This document shows, in pieces, positions 20,761-22,063 of a DNA stretch of 22,063 nt (within the stretch, counting starts at the first letter, position 1; the number at the start of each line of letters is the position of its first letter). A program made the translations under genes and the position numbers. A model generated the notes under the pieces. The model made no database searches. It was not told the origin of the DNA and saw only the letters and a program-made list of their open reading frames with translations. The DNA comes from a virus: the IMG/VR virus record IMGVR_UViG_3300033182_000196, positions 1-22,063 of that record; one strand, given 5' to 3'.

Positions 20761-20770
20761 TTATTTAGAC
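20761..20770 (-). promoter_or_regulatory. Late promoter before the 1744-aa structural gene
   Basis: Minus-strand GTCTAAATAA, a T4-type late box. The AAATA core ends 32 nt before the ATG at 20729. It shares the intergenic region with a plus-strand late-like box at 20775, so the two face away from each other only 5 bp apart. Confidence 0.6.
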
Positions 20771-20774
20771 ATCA

Positions 20775-20781
20775 ATAAATA
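20775..20781 (+). promoter_or_regulatory. Possible plus-strand late promoter
   Basis: ATAAATA on the plus strand inside the 179-bp divergent region (20730-20908). It is 127 nt before the ATG of the 260-residue gene, much farther than the other late boxes, so it would give a leader over 100 nt long. Perfect match in sequence, uncertain in use. Confidence 0.4.
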
Positions 20782-20908
20782 GCTCAAATAATGTCCAACA
20801 TTATGTCGAGCACTGCAAAAAGGAAAAGAAAGGACGACGCTAACGAAACTTTCTTTCTATATGTTATCTTCCACACAATTATAACTTCGATCGTTAATTT
20901 ATTCTCTG

Positions 20909-21691
20909 ATGCCTGAAATCCGTGAGATAAAGATAAGGGAACTAGACATACCAGCAGTTCCTGATTATTTGATGAGAACTTCAGTATCTGTTCCTAATGC
21001 TCCACCAGTAACGGTACAGATAGGCACACCTATTGTCAACATTCCAGGTTGCGTAGAGGCACATGAGACGAATTCAAAGTCCAAAACCATTGGAGGGGAT
21101 GACCCGAAAGGATTGGTTACTTACTGCGATGGTGGTGTTCCCAGCTATGATCCTATTGAGTATTCTCCTGAGAACATGACTGTAACAACCTCGGAATCTC
21201 CACCGAAGGTTGAACCACCAGAATCACCAGAAATTACAACACCAGAAATTCCAGCAGCGACACCTGCTACTGCCAAGGTAGATTGTCCTACAGCAGTACA
21301 GGAAGCAAGAGAACCTGTCGGAACATATGTAGAGGGTTTCCGAAAAAAGGTTACTGAATATAAACTGATTGGCAATGAGTGTGTTCAAATAACAGAATCA
21401 GTTGCCATCCCAGAACAAATCATCGCTGGACTTCCTAGTGGTGGTCAAGTCATGCAGGTTGGCGGTGTTGCTGTCATTGCTACAGCATCGGCACTATTAG
21501 CAAAACCGTTGGCAGACATACTTTTGAAAGCAGTCAGACCAACGGTTAAGAAAGTAATGAAAAAGATTGCTGCAATCAGGAAGAAACCTATTCCCGTCCA
21601 GAGTGTAGGGGACCGCCGAGCAGAGCAGCGGCAGATGAATCATGCTGTTCGTGAGTTACGGTCTGTTTTCCCGAGGAGGAAGAAGGGATAG
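20909..21691 (+). CDS. Proline-rich hypothetical protein (260 aa), only plus-strand gene
   Basis: A 260-residue protein. The N-terminal part contains beta-type segments rich in proline (MPEIREIKIRELDIPAVPDY, then APPVTVQIGTPIVNIPG), followed by a Pro/Glu/Thr-rich linker (95-120). A hydrophobic stretch (182-206, VMQVGGVAVIATASALLAKP...) could cross a membrane, and the C-terminus is strongly basic (KKVMKKIAAIRKKPIP, RRKKG). I do not recognise a family; a virion or membrane-associated protein is possible. It is the only rightward gene in the window, has no clear Shine-Dalgarno site, and its last 104 bp overlap a convergent leftward gene. Confidence 0.72.
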   Translation: MPEIREIKIRELDIPAVPDYLMRTSVSVPNAPPVTVQIGTPIVNIPGCVEAHETNSKSKTIGGDDPKGLVTYCDGGVPSYDPIEYSPENMTVTTSESPPKVEPPESPEITTPEIPAATPATAKVDCPTAVQEAREPVGTYVEGFRKKVTEYKLIGNECVQITESVAIPEQIIAGLPSGGQVMQVGGVAVIATASALLAKPLADILLKAVRPTVKKVMKKIAAIRKKPIPVQSVGDRRAEQRQMNHAVRELRSVFPRRKKG

Positions 21692-22063
21692 AATGTGCGT
21701 GTGGTTTGATGTAGTTGACATTATGAACTACCACATCTGCACAAACTTTATAATATGGACTCTTGGGATGGAATTGAATACCTTGCTTCATCAATTCACC
21801 ACAGTTCTTTAGTCTTGCAATCTCAAAATCTAATCTCTTGTTAGCAGTTAATTGTTTCTGCAATTCAATTTGAGTTTGTGCTGCTTCTTTACATTGTTCT
21901 TGCAATTTACTGTCTAATGGTTTACTCCAGGTAGCACTGACACCGATTGAGAGGTTGTAATTATCTTTTTGACCCGTTCTGGTGGGTACATGGTAAAGAA
22001 TGTTGCCAGGGTTATCCAGAGACCCATCATCATTGAGGTCACGCATATCATATACAGGATCCA
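21588..22063 (-). CDS. Hypothetical protein, 5' end outside window
   Basis: Leftward frame open to the right edge. An internal ATG at 22046 is possible, but the frame continues upstream (DPVYD before that Met), so the gene probably starts outside. Visible parts are a beta segment (NYNLSIGVSATWSKPLD), a long coiled-coil-like helix (about 50 residues around EQCKEAAQTQIELQKQL and RLDFEIARLKNCGEL), HPKSPYYKVCADVVV with paired cysteines, and a Ser/His-rich tail. The NLSIGVSATW strand recalls a beta barrel or virion protein; the function is unknown. Its last 104 bp overlap the 3' end of the plus-strand gene tail to tail. Confidence 0.68.
   Translation of the reverse strand, partial: DPVYDMRDLNDDGSLDNPGNILYHVPTRTGQKDNYNLSIGVSATWSKPLDSKLQEQCKEAAQTQIELQKQLTANKRLDFEIARLKNCGELMKQGIQFHPKSPYYKVCADVVVHNVNYIKPHAHSIPSSSSGKQTVTHEQHDSSAAALLGGPLHSGRE

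Overview
This window looks like part of the genome of a T4-like myovirus that infects marine cyanobacteria (Synechococcus or Prochlorococcus). The case rests on content and style. There are very large beta-helical virion proteins, one of them ending in an S74-type self-cleaving chaperone. There is a collagen-like tail fibre protein next to a 2-oxoglutarate/Fe(II) oxygenase, a DUF4385 protein, a flavin-dependent (tryptophan) halogenase homologue, a small SF2 helicase and a phage tail-lysozyme-type hydrolase. Many 50-60 residue genes are packed in overlapping strings, and there are T4-type late promoter sequences (A/C-T-AAATA). The DNA is mostly AT-rich, with short GC-rich islands. No rRNA, tRNA, CRISPR array, insertion sequence or integrase was seen.

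Layout. Except for one gene, everything reads leftward. From right to left: a convergent pair (20909-21691 on +, overlapped by a minus-strand gene that runs off the right edge); a divergent late-promoter region (20730-20908); three large structural genes (1744, 906 and 566 residues); the oxygenase (10422-11024); a 392-residue protein with nucleotidyltransferase (ligase-type) motifs (9190-10368); a 50-residue gene; the halogenase (7564-8964); a putative PD-(D/E)XK nuclease (6812-7516); a run of small genes including DUF4385 (5245-6810); the SF2 helicase (3707-4978) and three small genes; a 253-bp GC-rich structured non-coding stretch (2878-3130); and a cluster with a HicA-like protein, a small membrane protein, the lysozyme and several overlapping small unknowns that runs off the left edge.

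How the genes may work together. The fibre block plus oxygenase looks like a virion host-recognition module. Every proline in the collagen-like repeat region is in the Y position of Gly-X-Y, the position that collagen prolyl 4-hydroxylases modify, and the oxygenase gene lies 8 bp downstream, so enzymatic maturation of the fibre is a plausible hypothesis.

Control signals. Two promoter classes can be read. Late-type AAATA motifs sit 29-32 nt before four minus-strand start codons. A second class, which I do not recognise, has a GTCCAC-containing box exactly 27 nt upstream of a TATAAT-like hexamer at three unrelated loci. It lies in front of the helicase, the ligase-like protein and the 108-residue protein, and those genes have very short leaders without a clear Shine-Dalgarno site. 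No database search could be run: names come from recognised motifs, and several small genes remain unknown.
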